DNA of 64,000 nt from Solirubrobacterales bacterium (GCA_019240115.1 JAFAYV010000089.1:1-64000); one strand, 5' to 3'; numbered from the stretch's first letter, positions 35,036-43,909 are shown. Translations and numbers: made by a program. The notes: generated from the sequence alone by a model not told the origin.

Positions 35036-35429
35036 ATCCGTCGCTCACGTCTCCTCCTGCTGCAGACTCGAGGTCCACCCCGACGGTTCCGGCGACGATC
35101 TCGACATCTGGGTCGAGCGCTCGCTCGTGCGTCGCGGCTACGGCTCGCGCGTGCCCGCTGCGGGCCACGTGCGCGGCTGCGTCGCCTCCTACGCTCCCCG
35201 CGACCGCGACCGCGACCGCGACCGCGTGCGCCGGGCGACCGACGACCTCGCTGCGCGCCTCAAGCGCGACGCCGTGCGCTACCAGGGCAACTGGTTTCCG
35301 CACCGCCTGCGCTCCGCGATCGAGGACGGGGTGTTCTTCGTGGGCGACGCGGCGGGTCACTGCCTCGCACGCTCGGGCGAGGGGATCCGCCCGGCGCTGT
35401 ACTGCGCCTGCTCGGCCACCAGCGTCTGA
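35036..35429 (+). pseudogene. FAD-dependent oxidoreductase (geranylgeranyl-reductase-like), 3' fragment
   Basis: A start-less frame reads CRLEVHPDGSGDDLDIWVER, then KRDAVRYQGNWFPHRLRSAI and GVFFVGDAAGHCLARSGEGI. The last part is the second FAD motif (GDAAGHC) of the family. The FAD-binding N-terminus is gone and the C-terminus stops early at 35429. It contains a hexanucleotide expansion encoding Arg-Asp repeats. Confidence 0.75.
35199..35226 (+). repeat. tandem hexanucleotide (CGCGAC) run
   Basis: Four full copies of CGCGAC plus four bases, inside the oxidoreductase remnant; encodes alternating Arg and Asp. Confidence 0.9.
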
Positions 35430-35582
35430 TCGACTCGAGCGTTGGCTGGTATCTCGATCAGGCCCATCCGTCTGCCGCTACACGCGGATGAACGGTCGGG
35501 TCTGGCTGCAGACACGGGGCGGCGAAGGGCGCCAGCTATCGGATGTGGGGCGCGTGGTCCGAGGACGGGGCGCGGCCATCTG

Positions 35583-36266
35583 CTACCGGGGTGCTGCGGG
35601 GCTCGCCGGTGGCCCGAGATCGACCGTGAGGTAGGCGACGACCATGTCGCAGAGCATTCGGCGGTAGTGATCCCCGCGTGCCGGGCTGGTCAGGTCGCGT
35701 CCGAAGAGCTGTCCGAACGTGTGGTGGTTGGCGATTCTGAAGACGCAGAAGGCGCTGATCATCATGTGCAGATCGATGGCGTCGACGGGGCGCACGAAGA
35801 TCTCGGCCGCGCGGCCGCGGTCGAGGATTTGGCTGATGAGCTCGATGACGGGACTGTTGAGTCGGGCGAACGCGGCTGAGCTGCGGAGGTGCTTGGCGCC
35901 GTGGATGTTCTCGATGCTGACGAGGCGCGCGAAGTCGGGGTTCGCTTGGTGGTAGTCGAAGGTCAGCTCGGCGAGGCGGCGGATGGCGGCGATCGGGTCG
36001 AGGTTGGCGACGTCGATGCTTTGCTCCGCGCGTCGGATGCCGGCATAGGCGCGCTCGAGCACGGCGATGAACAGCTGCTCCTTGCTCTCGTAGTAGTAGT
36101 AGATCATCCGTTTCGTCGTACGCGTCGACGCGGCGATCCGGTCGACCCGGGCCCCCGCGTACCCGCGCGCAGCGAACTCCCGTGCCGCAACGGCAAGGAT
36201 GTCACTCCGGGTCTGCTCGGGGTCGCGTTGGCGACTGTGTTCTGAGTCCTGAGCGAGCCTCGACAG
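35583..36266 (-). CDS. TetR family regulator, start codon uncertain
   Basis: TetR repressor whose helix-turn-helix is complete when read upstream of the first ATG: TRSDILAVAAREFAARGYAG then RVDRIAASTRTTKRMIYYYY. The ligand domain follows (LAELTFDYHQANPDFARLVS). The only in-frame ATG, 36107, would delete most of the helix-turn-helix. No ATG, GTG or TTG occurs in frame upstream before the stop near 36320; CTG at 36266 is the nearest alternative. Either a rare start is used or the start is mutated. Divergent from the shikimate dehydrogenase gene and the probable repressor of that operon. Confidence 0.78.
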   Translation of the reverse strand: MSRLAQDSEHSRQRDPEQTRSDILAVAAREFAARGYAGARVDRIAASTRTTKRMIYYYYESKEQLFIAVLERAYAGIRRAEQSIDVANLDPIAAIRRLAELTFDYHQANPDFARLVSIENIHGAKHLRSSAAFARLNSPVIELISQILDRGRAAEIFVRPVDAIDLHMMISAFCVFRIANHHTFGQLFGRDLTSPARGDHYRRMLCDMVVAYLTVDLGPPASPAAPR

Positions 36267-36324
36267 GGCGGTCGGCCTCCGGATCGGGAGCAGCCAATCG
36301 TACGGCGAGGTTTCAGATCGGCGT

Positions 36325-36352
36325 GAGCCGGCTAATTAACTATCTAGTACGT
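36325..36352 (+). promoter_or_regulatory. AT-rich promoter/operator candidate of the quinate operon
   Basis: TAATTAACTATCTAGTAC, strikingly AT-rich, partly symmetrical (CTA and TAG ends), just upstream of the shikimate dehydrogenase start and between the divergent TetR gene. Likely promoter and repressor site; inference only. Confidence 0.4.
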
Positions 36353-36360
36353 TCAAGCGA

Positions 36361-37236
36361 ATGCGTTCACGCACATCCGACATCGCGATCACGGTCGGCC
36401 TGATCGGTGCCGACATCGGCCCCTCGCTCAGCCCGGCATTGCACGAGCACGAAGCCCACCGTCTCGGGATCCCCTACGCCTACGAGCGGATCGACGTCGC
36501 CGAGCTCGGCGTTGGCGAGGGTCGCGTCGGCGAGCTGGTGCGCGCCGCGCGCCGGCTCGGGTTCCGGGGGCTGAACGTCACCCACCCTTGCAAGCGCGCA
36601 GTCACCGCCGACCTCACGGACCTTTCCGGCGACGCCATCAAGCTCGGAGCCGTCAACACGATCGTGTTCACCGACGGTCGCGCGATCGGTCACAACACCG
36701 ACTGGCCGGGGTTCGAGCGCAGCTTCGAACGGGGTCTGCCCGACGTGGCCAGGCGCCGCGCGGTCCTGATCGGCGCCGGGGGGGCGGGCGCGGCGGTGGC
36801 GCACGCGGCGCTGTCGCTCGGCATAGAGCACCTGTCGGTCCATGATCGGCGTCCGCAGGCGGCCCGAGATCTCGTCGCTGCCCTGCAGCGGAGCTTCGGC
36901 GGCGATCGCGCGACGGTCTGTGAGGACGTTGCCGACGGCTGTCGACGTGCGGACGGGCTCATCCACGCCACCCCGACCGGGATGGTGACTCACCCCGGAC
37001 TGCCGGTGGATGCCGCGGTGCTGCGCGAGGACTTGTGGGTCGCCGAGATCGTGTACCGCCCGCTGGAGACCGAGCTGCTGCGCAGCGCCCGCCGAGCCGG
37101 CTGCCGCACACTCGACGGCGGCGGGATGGCGGTCATCCAAGCCGCGCTGTCCTTCGAGCTGTTCACCGGGGTGAGCCCGGATCTCGACCGCATGCTCGCG
37201 CATTTCGCGGCCCTGTCGGCTCCTGAGGCCAGCTGA
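36361..37236 (+). CDS. aroE: shikimate/quinate dehydrogenase
   Basis: 291 residues. IGADIGPSLSPALHEHEAHR is the substrate-binding start (with the Ser pair), RGLNVTHPCKRAV holds the catalytic lysine, GHNTDWPGFERSF the Asp, and VLIGAGGAGAAVAHAALSLG the NAD(P) motif. In this operon it most likely oxidises quinate or shikimate to the dehydro-acid rather than serving biosynthesis. Two bases separate it from the next gene. Function class is sure; catabolic direction is inferred. Confidence 0.92.
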   Translation: MRSRTSDIAITVGLIGADIGPSLSPALHEHEAHRLGIPYAYERIDVAELGVGEGRVGELVRAARRLGFRGLNVTHPCKRAVTADLTDLSGDAIKLGAVNTIVFTDGRAIGHNTDWPGFERSFERGLPDVARRRAVLIGAGGAGAAVAHAALSLGIEHLSVHDRRPQAARDLVAALQRSFGGDRATVCEDVADGCRRADGLIHATPTGMVTHPGLPVDAAVLREDLWVAEIVYRPLETELLRSARRAGCRTLDGGGMAVIQAALSFELFTGVSPDLDRMLAHFAALSAPEAS

Positions 37237-37238
37237 GC

Positions 37239-39080
37239 GTGCGTCACTGCATCGCCACCGTCTGTCTGAGCGGCCCGCTCGAGGACAAGCTCGCCGCTGC
37301 TGCCGGCGCCGGCTTCGGCGGCGTCGAGATCTTCGAGCCCGACCTCATCGGATCGCCGCTGTCGCCCGCGGCGGTCGCCGCCCGTGCCCGCGAGCTCGGC
37401 CTCGAGATCGCGCTCTACCAGCCATTCCGTGACTTCGAGGCCGTGCCCGAGGAGCGGCTGCGGCGCAATCTGCGGCGCGCCGAGGCCAAGTTCGAGGTGA
37501 TGCACGAGCTTGACGTCTCGACGATGCTCGTGTGCTCGAGCGTCGATCCGGAGGCGGTCGATGACGACGCCCTCGCCTCCGAGCAACTCGCCCGCCTTGC
37601 CGACGCCGCTGAGCGTCATGGCTTCCGGATCGCCTACGAGGCCCTCGCGTGGGGCCGGCACGTCAACGAGTACGACCATGCCTGGCGCATCGTGCAGGCG
37701 GCCGATCACCCCGCGCTCGGGTTGTGCCTGGACAGCTTTCACGTGCTCTCGCGTCGCACGTCGTTGTCCACCATCGACGCCATCGACGCGGAGAAGCTGT
37801 TCTTCCTCCAGCTCGCCGATGCTCCCCGCCTCGGCATGGATGTCCTGCAGTGGAGCCGCCACTACCGGTGCTTCCCGGGGCAGGGCGTGTTCCCGCTCGC
37901 CGACTTCACACGCCGCGTGCTCGACCGCGGCTACTCCGGCCCGCTGTCGCTCGAGGTCTTCAACGACGTCTTCCGTCAGGCCGACCCCGACCGCATGGCC
38001 ACCGACGCCCGACGGTCGCTGCTCGTCCTCGAGGAGGAGATCGACGGCTTGCGCAGTTCAATGCCACCGGCGGCCCGGCTGCTCGGCTACGCGTTCGTCG
38101 AGCTCGGGGTCGGGCCCGCGTCGGCCGCCGACACGCAGGGGCAGCTCCACGCGCTCGGGTTCGCGCAGGTCGCTGCGCACCGCAGCAAGCCGGTGGCGCT
38201 GTGGCAGCAGAACGACGTGCGCCTGCTGCTCAACGCGGGCGCCGCGCCCGGAGCCGGCATCGCGGCAATCGCCGTCGAGAGCGCCGATCCCGGCGCTTGT
38301 GCCCGGCGGGCGCAGGCCCTGCTGGCTCCGGTGCTCGACCGCTCCCGGGGCCCTGGCGAAGCCGACCTCGCCGCCGTCGGGGCTCCCGACGGCACCTCGG
38401 TGTTCTTCTGCACCACCGCCTCACGGTGGCCGTCGGACACCTGGCTGTCCGATTTCGAGCCGGTGCTCGCGACCGGCGGCGTCAAGCCCACCGGTATCCG
38501 CGGTATCGACCACATCGCCCTGGCCCAGCCGTTTGACGCCTTCGACGAGGCCGCGCTGTTCTACCGCTCGGTGCTCGGACTCTCGCCGCTGGACAGCGTC
38601 GAGCTGGCCGCGCCCGCCGGTCTCGTGCGCAGCCGGGCGGTCGTCAACGACACCGGTGAGGTGCGCCTCGTGCTCAACGTCCCGCTTCTCGGCGACAGCG
38701 CGGGCGAACAGCTTCGCCTGCAGCACATCGCGCTGTCCTGCGAGGACATCTTCGCCACCGCGCGAGCCATGCAAGCGCGCGGCCTGCGCCCGCTTGCGGT
38801 TCCGGCCAACTACTACGACGACCTCGAGGCGCGCCACGCGCTCGATCCGTCGCTGAGCGCGAGCCTGCGTGAGCTCGACCTGCTGCTCGAGCGGACCGAC
38901 TGCGGCGACTTCCTGCACCTGTACACGGCCACGATCGATGGCCGGGTGTTCTTCGAGGTCGTGCAGCGACCGCCCGGCTACACGGGATATGGCGCGGCCA
39001 ACGCGCCGGTTCGCATGGCCGCCCAGCGCGCGGCCGCGCCGGATCGGCCGCTGGCGGCAACCAACGGGAGGAGAGAATGA
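37239..39080 (+). CDS. quiC: 3-dehydroshikimate dehydratase fused to HPPD-like domain (QuiC1-type)
   Basis: 613 residues with two halves. The N-terminal TIM barrel (1-275) is of the sugar-phosphate-isomerase/AP-endonuclease type: RIAYEALAWGRHVNEYDHAW, LGLCLDSFHVLS, SLEVFND hold the metal ligands. The C-terminal half (about 285-610) is a VOC protein like 4-hydroxyphenylpyruvate dioxygenase: GIDHIALAQ, LQHIALSCEDIF and GRVFFEVVQR carry ligand-type His, His, Glu. Such fusions convert 3-dehydroshikimate to protocatechuate. GTG 37239; its stop overlaps the transporter start. Confidence 0.92.
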   Translation: MRHCIATVCLSGPLEDKLAAAAGAGFGGVEIFEPDLIGSPLSPAAVAARARELGLEIALYQPFRDFEAVPEERLRRNLRRAEAKFEVMHELDVSTMLVCSSVDPEAVDDDALASEQLARLADAAERHGFRIAYEALAWGRHVNEYDHAWRIVQAADHPALGLCLDSFHVLSRRTSLSTIDAIDAEKLFFLQLADAPRLGMDVLQWSRHYRCFPGQGVFPLADFTRRVLDRGYSGPLSLEVFNDVFRQADPDRMATDARRSLLVLEEEIDGLRSSMPPAARLLGYAFVELGVGPASAADTQGQLHALGFAQVAAHRSKPVALWQQNDVRLLLNAGAAPGAGIAAIAVESADPGACARRAQALLAPVLDRSRGPGEADLAAVGAPDGTSVFFCTTASRWPSDTWLSDFEPVLATGGVKPTGIRGIDHIALAQPFDAFDEAALFYRSVLGLSPLDSVELAAPAGLVRSRAVVNDTGEVRLVLNVPLLGDSAGEQLRLQHIALSCEDIFATARAMQARGLRPLAVPANYYDDLEARHALDPSLSASLRELDLLLERTDCGDFLHLYTATIDGRVFFEVVQRPPGYTGYGAANAPVRMAAQRAAAPDRPLAATNGRRE

Positions 39081-40456
39081 CCGACGCACCATCAGACCAG
39101 CCGATGCTCGTCAAGACGCCCCGCAAAGCGGCCCTCGCCGCCTGGATCGGCAGCGTCCTTGAGTACTACGACTTCTTCATCTACGGCACCGCGGCGGCGC
39201 TGGTCTTCGGAAAGGTGTTCTTCCCCGACACCAGCCCGGCGGCCGGGACGCTGCTGTCGTTCGCGACCTACGGGGTGGCCTACGTGGCGCGGCCGGTCGG
39301 CGCGCTGTTCATGGGCCATCTCGGCGATCGCTACGGCCGCAAGCGCGTGCTCGTGCTGACGGTGCTCCTGATGGGCACCGCGACGTTCCTCGTCGGGTGC
39401 CTGCCAACCTACGCCGACATCGGCCTGTGGGCGCCGGCCCTGCTCGTCGCGCTGCGGCTGCTGCAGGGTCTCGCCGCGTCCGGCGAGCAGGCCGGAGCCA
39501 ACTCGCTGAGCCTCGAGCACGCGCCCGAGGAGCGTCGGGCGTTCCACACGAGCTTCACCCTCGTGGGCACGCAGGCGGGTCTGGTCGTCGCGACCGCACT
39601 GTGGTTGCCGATCGGTGGCCTGCCCGAGCATGAGCTGCTCAGCTGGGGCTGGCGAATCCCATTCTGGCTCAGCGCGATCGTCACCGCCGCCGGGCTGCTG
39701 ATCCGCCGTTCACTGCAGGATGCGCCGGTCTTCCAGGACACCGCCGACGAGGGCCTGCTGCCGGTTCCGCTCGCGGGGCTGGTGCGCGAGCACTGGGCCG
39801 ATCTGCTGCGCGTGGCCTGCGGCGGGCTGGCCTCGACGGTGAGCACCATCTTCACCGTCTACGCGCTGGCGTTCGCCACCGGGACCGCCGGCTTGGATGA
39901 CACGACCATGCTCTGGGCCTCGATCGTGGCCAACGTCGTGGCGCTCGGCGCCATCCCGCTGTGGGCGTCGTTGGCCGATCGCGTCGGCCGGCGGTCCGTG
40001 TTCATCTTCGGCGCGCTCGGCAGCGGCGCGCTGATGTTCGCCTACCTCGGCGCGATCGCCAGCCGGGAGTACGTGCTGATCTTCGGGGCCGCGATCCTCA
40101 TGTCGGGCGTCGTCTACAGCGCGCAGAACGGGGTCTGGCCGTCGCTGTACGCCGAGATGTTTCCGACCCGCGTCCGGCTGTCGGGCGTGGCGATCGGCAC
40201 GCAGATCGGCTTCGCGCTCGGCGGGCTCGCGCCGACGGTCGCCGACGCGATCGCCGGCAAGGGCATCTCCGGATGGGTGCCGGTCGCCGCGCTGACGCTC
40301 GCCACGAGCGTCGTGGCGGCGGTTGCGATCGCCACCGCGCGCGAGACCGCTCGCGAAACGCTGCAGGTCATCGACGGCCGGCGCGAGGTCACGCCCGCGC
40401 CCGGGGCTGCTGCCGCGGCCCCGTTGAGCGTCGGCGCAGCAGGGCGCCGCCGTTGA
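39077..40456 (+). CDS. MHS-family MFS transporter, shikimate/quinate type
   Basis: 459 residues, about 12 membrane helices. Landmarks of the metabolite:H+ symporter family: AAWIGSVLEYYDFFIYGTAA, VGALFMGHLGDRYGRKRVLV (the DRYGRK loop), RLLQGLAASGEQAGANSLSL. ATGA overlap with the dehydratase gene. Substrate inferred from operon: shikimate, quinate or dehydroshikimate uptake. Followed by a hairpin. Confidence 0.92.
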   Translation: MTDAPSDQPMLVKTPRKAALAAWIGSVLEYYDFFIYGTAAALVFGKVFFPDTSPAAGTLLSFATYGVAYVARPVGALFMGHLGDRYGRKRVLVLTVLLMGTATFLVGCLPTYADIGLWAPALLVALRLLQGLAASGEQAGANSLSLEHAPEERRAFHTSFTLVGTQAGLVVATALWLPIGGLPEHELLSWGWRIPFWLSAIVTAAGLLIRRSLQDAPVFQDTADEGLLPVPLAGLVREHWADLLRVACGGLASTVSTIFTVYALAFATGTAGLDDTTMLWASIVANVVALGAIPLWASLADRVGRRSVFIFGALGSGALMFAYLGAIASREYVLIFGAAILMSGVVYSAQNGVWPSLYAEMFPTRVRLSGVAIGTQIGFALGGLAPTVADAIAGKGISGWVPVAALTLATSVVAAVAIATARETARETLQVIDGRREVTPAPGAAAAAPLSVGAAGRRR

Positions 40457-40489
40457 AGGAGAGAAGCCGGACGGCTGCTTCCCTCCTTC
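40455..40489 (+). terminator. terminator hairpin after the quinate operon
   Basis: GAAGGAGAGAAGCC pairs with GGCTGCTTCCCTCCTTC with two irregularities, starting inside the transporter stop codon. Confidence 0.55.
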
Positions 40490-40511
40490 GGGGCGGGTGA
40501 TGATCGTCGGA

Positions 40512-40529
40512 GAGCTCAGCGCTGAGCTC
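40512..40529. repeat. 18-bp perfect palindrome
   Basis: GAGCTCAGCGCTGAGCTC, a perfect palindrome without loop, in the gap after the quinate operon. Dyad operator or a second terminator stem; no known motif recognised. Confidence 0.6.
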
Positions 40530-40791
40530 ACGGCGCTACTCCGCCGGCGTGCAGTCGATGAAGGCATGAACCGGCCTCGCTGACGGCCGCCGCGGATCCC
40601 TTGGCCATGACGTGCAGGTGTGAGTGCCACACCGCGTAGGTGCCACTGCCCAGGAAGCTGCGGGCCGGGCTCCCTCCGCCGCCGGCTTCGCGAGAGCGAG
40701 GCCGGGCTGGCGCGCCACGACACCGGCGATCGGATCTGCTGTAGGTTTTCGCGCAGCGACGGTCGCCGCCAGCGGCCGAGAGGAGTCGACC

Positions 40792-41295
40792 ATGCCGTAT
40801 CCGCGGGCCTTTTCCCACATCGCCGTGGCCGTCACGGATCTCGAACGCGCGATCGACTTCTATACGGGGGTGTTTGGCTGCTATCACCTCATGGGGCCGG
40901 TGGAGCTCGATGAACAGGCGGACGCCGAGACTCCGATCGGGCGCATCCTGACGGCGAGCTACGGCTCGGGTTGGCACAGCCTCCGCGTCGCCCGTCTGGC
41001 GATGTCCGACTCGGTGGGGATCGAGCTTCAGCAGTTCGCCAATGCTGAGCTCGCGCAGGAGCCGCCGGGCTACCGCACGACCGGCGTCTCGCACTTCAGC
41101 GTGCAGGATCCGGACATCGAGGGCTTGGCGCAGAGGATCGTCGAGCACGGAGGCAGCCAGCGCACGCCGGTGCAGGACTTCTATCCGGGGGAGAAGCCGT
41201 TCAGGCTGGTCTATTGCCAGGACCCCTTCGGCAACATCATCGAGATCGACACCCACAGCTTCGAGACGACCTATTCCCCAGTGTCGTATCCGTGA
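40792..41295 (+). CDS. VOC family protein (glyoxalase/extradiol-type)
   Basis: 167 residues: SHIAVAVTDLERAIDFYTGV, then VSHFSVQDPDIEGLAQRIVE and CQDPFGNIIEIDTHSFE. These are the two beta-alpha-beta3 modules with ligand-type His and Glu. ATG 40792 follows AGAGGAG; the frame is open further upstream but without homology. A glyoxalase, epimerase or dioxygenase role cannot be told apart. Confidence 0.9.
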   Translation: MPYPRAFSHIAVAVTDLERAIDFYTGVFGCYHLMGPVELDEQADAETPIGRILTASYGSGWHSLRVARLAMSDSVGIELQQFANAELAQEPPGYRTTGVSHFSVQDPDIEGLAQRIVEHGGSQRTPVQDFYPGEKPFRLVYCQDPFGNIIEIDTHSFETTYSPVSYP

Positions 41296-41328
41296 CAGCC
41301 TCGTCGCGATCAGGAGGGGGGAGCCACC

Positions 41329-41771
41329 ATGGCGAAGTCAAAGAACGAGAGCGAGCCGTCCTCGGCTCCCTTCCGGCTGGATGACACGGTCGTGCTCGTC
41401 ACCGGCGCCGCTCGGGAGAGGGGCATAGGTCGCGCCATCGCCACCGCCTGCGCGAGCGCCGGGGCGACCGTCGTGCTCGCCGACGTGGATGAGGCGGGCG
41501 TGCACGCCAAGCCGCCGCGCGCGAGCTCGGGCCCTACGGGATCACCAGCAACGCGATCGCCCCCGGCCTCGTGGACACCGGCCTGCTGGCCCGCAGCAGC
41601 AGTCAGGAGATGGAGGAGCAGGCGATCAAGATGGTGGAGGCGTCGCTACCACTGCGCCGGGCCGCCACTCCGCAGGATGTCGCCCACGCAGCCGTCTATC
41701 TGGCCTCGGACGCAGCCGCGTACGTGACCGGCATGGTGATCGACGTCAACGGCGGCGCCTACTTCGCCTGA
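41329..41771 (+). pseudogene. short-chain dehydrogenase with internal deletion and frameshift
   Basis: The start is normal (RLDDTVVLVTGAARERGIGR, cofactor glycine motif) up to ADVDEAGVHAK near 41505. It then joins directly, in another frame, to the SDR end: ARELGPYGITSNAIAPGLVD and AAYVTGMVIDVNGGAYFA. The middle 110 or so residues with NNAG and the catalytic Ser/Tyr/Lys are deleted. An intact SDR gene follows immediately. Confidence 0.88.
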
Positions 41772-41804
41772 GTGACTACCCAACTCGACCAAAAGGACGC
41801 TGTG

Positions 41805-42584
41805 ATGGATGATGCGATGCGCGCGCTGGACTGGCAGCCGGATGCCTTTCGTCTGGACGGCAGCACCGCCCTCGTGACCGGGGCCGGCGGCGGGCTGGGA
41901 CGCGGCTTCAGCCTCGCGCTGGCTCGCGCGGGAGCGGACGTCGTCCCCATTGATGTCGACGAAACCCGCGTACAAGCGGTCGCCGACGAGGTACTGGAGC
42001 TCGGTCGCCGCGCCTGGCCCACCGTGTGCGACGTCACCGACTCCCGTCAGGTGCTCGATGCCGTCGGCTCGGCTGAGCGCGTCGACATCCTCGTCAACGC
42101 CGCCGGAACGAACGTGACCCAGCCGTTTCTGGACGTCTCCGAGGAGAACCTCGACATGATGCTCGCGCTCAACGTCAAGGGCTACTTCCTGGTCGCTCAG
42201 GCGGCGGCCCGGCGCATGGTCAGCGACGGCGGCGGCGCGATCGTCAACGTCACCTCGCAGACGGGTCACATCGGCGCACCGACGCGAACGGTCTACTGCG
42301 CGACGAAGCATGCCGTCGAGGGCATGACCAAGGCGATGGCGGTCGAGCTGGCGCCGCTCGGGGTGCGGGTGAACGCCCTCGCTCCGACGTTCATCCACAC
42401 CCCGTTGACCAAGCCCATGTTCGAGGACGAGGAGTTCCTCGCCGACACTCTCGGCCGCATACCGCTGGGCCGCATCGGGCGCATCGAGGAGGTGATGGGC
42501 GCCGTGGTCTTTCTCGCTTCGCCCGCGGCGGCGCTGATCACCGGGGCGAGCCTGCTCGTCGACGGCGGCTGGACCGCGCAGTAG
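41805..42584 (+). CDS. SDR family oxidoreductase
   Basis: About 259 residues. GSTALVTGAGGGLGRGFSLA (cofactor), ILVNAAGTNVTQPF, catalytic S in VNVTSQTGHIG, Y and K in RTVYCATKHAVEGM, and the end ALITGASLLVDGGWTAQ. Gluconate-5-dehydrogenase/FabG-like; substrate unknown. ATG 41805 has AAAGGA upstream; GTG 41772, which directly follows the SDR pseudogene, would add 11 residues. Confidence 0.92.
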   Translation: MDDAMRALDWQPDAFRLDGSTALVTGAGGGLGRGFSLALARAGADVVPIDVDETRVQAVADEVLELGRRAWPTVCDVTDSRQVLDAVGSAERVDILVNAAGTNVTQPFLDVSEENLDMMLALNVKGYFLVAQAAARRMVSDGGGAIVNVTSQTGHIGAPTRTVYCATKHAVEGMTKAMAVELAPLGVRVNALAPTFIHTPLTKPMFEDEEFLADTLGRIPLGRIGRIEEVMGAVVFLASPAAALITGASLLVDGGWTAQ

Positions 42585-42593
42585 CGCCGGAGC

Positions 42594-43469
42594 TCACGCT
42601 GCCTTGGCCGAGGCGGGCAACCGGCTGCGGGCGCCGGGCGCCAGCGAGAGTTCGGCAGCGTGCAGCCCGTCGTCGAACGTCGCCGTCGGGAACGTGTCCC
42701 ACAGCCTGGACTCGTGGAACGGGACGATGCGGGTCACCTCCTCCACCGCACGGTACATCTCGTCCATGCACAGCATGCACTTCTCCATGCTGCCGAAGGC
42801 GAGGCCGACCGGCGTGAAGCGACCGTCGGCCTGCTCCCCGAGCAGGTTCTCATAGACGTAGACGTTGTCGCCCGCCATGAGCCATCGGCCATCGTGAGCG
42901 TTGTCGATCGTCACGTACTGTGAGCCGATCGTGTGCGTCTCGAAGGCCGCCGTCAGGTGGACGCCCGGCAGGATCTCGGCGTCGCCGTCGACGAGGGTCA
43001 ACTTGCCATCCTTGCCCCGCTGCGCCAGCGAGAGCATGAGGTCGGGATCGCAGGCCGTGGACAGCCATTGCAGACGGTCGGCCAGACCCTGGACCCATTG
43101 GTAGTGCGTAACCTCACGCGCCTGCATGATCACATGGGCGTTGGGGAAGAAGTCGACGCCGCCGGCATGGTCGAAGTGGTTGTGGGTGATGATCGCGGTA
43201 TCGACGCCGTCCGGGTCAAACCCGAGCCGGCCCAGCACTTCAGCGGGCGGTTTCCAGTCCGAGACGCCGAACGTGTCGGCCAGGACCCGGCCGTACGCCG
43301 ACGAGTCAAAGCCGGTGTCGACGACGACGAGGTGACCTTCACCCTCCAGCACTCCGTAGCAGTAGGGAAGCACCAGGTGACCCTCGTTGTGGGCCCCGTA
43401 GAGCACCCCTCCGATCGGGTACTCCAGGACGTGTGAGTACTCGACGATGTAGATCGAGTAGTTGCTCAC
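42594..43469 (-). CDS. MBL-fold hydrolase, N-acyl homoserine lactonase-like
   Basis: 291 residues with the metal site THNHFDHAGG (HxHxDH), further ligands in ETHTIGSQYVTI and WLMAGDNVYVYENL, and GHLVVVDTGFDSSAYG. Similar to quorum-quenching and other lactonases; a lactone from the sugar-acid or aromatic pathways is equally possible. GTG 43469 follows AAAGGAGG and overlaps the previous stop (GTGA), so the two genes are coupled. Confidence 0.9.
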   Translation of the reverse strand: MSNYSIYIVEYSHVLEYPIGGVLYGAHNEGHLVLPYCYGVLEGEGHLVVVDTGFDSSAYGRVLADTFGVSDWKPPAEVLGRLGFDPDGVDTAIITHNHFDHAGGVDFFPNAHVIMQAREVTHYQWVQGLADRLQWLSTACDPDLMLSLAQRGKDGKLTLVDGDAEILPGVHLTAAFETHTIGSQYVTIDNAHDGRWLMAGDNVYVYENLLGEQADGRFTPVGLAFGSMEKCMLCMDEMYRAVEEVTRIVPFHESRLWDTFPTATFDDGLHAAELSLAPGARSRLPASAKAA

Positions 43470-43909
43470 CTTTGGCCTCCTTTCGCGTGCGCGGGCGCGG
43501 CCCCGCACGGCCGGTACTCGCAGTCCAATACCTCCCACACCGACAGACGGAGGGCTCGTTGGCTGACACGCGCCTCGGCGAGTCGCGCCGCCGAGCCATG
43601 GTCGGACAGGAGGACCGCGAGCGCGCTGGCGGCCCGCTCGCACGCGTCCAGCGGCTGGCGTAGCGCGTCGCCATGCTCGGCCGCCGCTCGCGCGGCCTGC
43701 ACCCGCAGCTCCTCGGCGCGCCGCGCCAGCGCGGGGTCAGGGGCGCCGAGCACGAGCCCCGCGCCGGCGGCGAGACCGAGCGCCTTGCAGCGCATGTACA
43801 GCGACCGCAACGCAGTCACCCCGTCGGCGTCGCGACCGTCCTGACTCAAGCCGCCACGCACCCCGATGCTGGGCCCGCGGGTGCGACGGTCATCGCTGGC
43901 TGTCGTCAT
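43466..43909 (-). CDS. small helical protein of unknown function
   Basis: 147 residues, Ala/Arg/Leu-rich and predicted mostly helical: LRSLYMRCKALGLAAGAGLV, RAEELRVQAARAAAEHGDAL, EVLDCEYRPCG. ATG 43909 follows GGAGG, and it is coupled by GTGA to the lactonase gene. No family recognised; could be a small accessory of the lactonase. Confidence 0.65.
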   Translation of the reverse strand: MTTASDDRRTRGPSIGVRGGLSQDGRDADGVTALRSLYMRCKALGLAAGAGLVLGAPDPALARRAEELRVQAARAAAEHGDALRQPLDACERAASALAVLLSDHGSAARLAEARVSQRALRLSVWEVLDCEYRPCGAAPAHAKGGQR

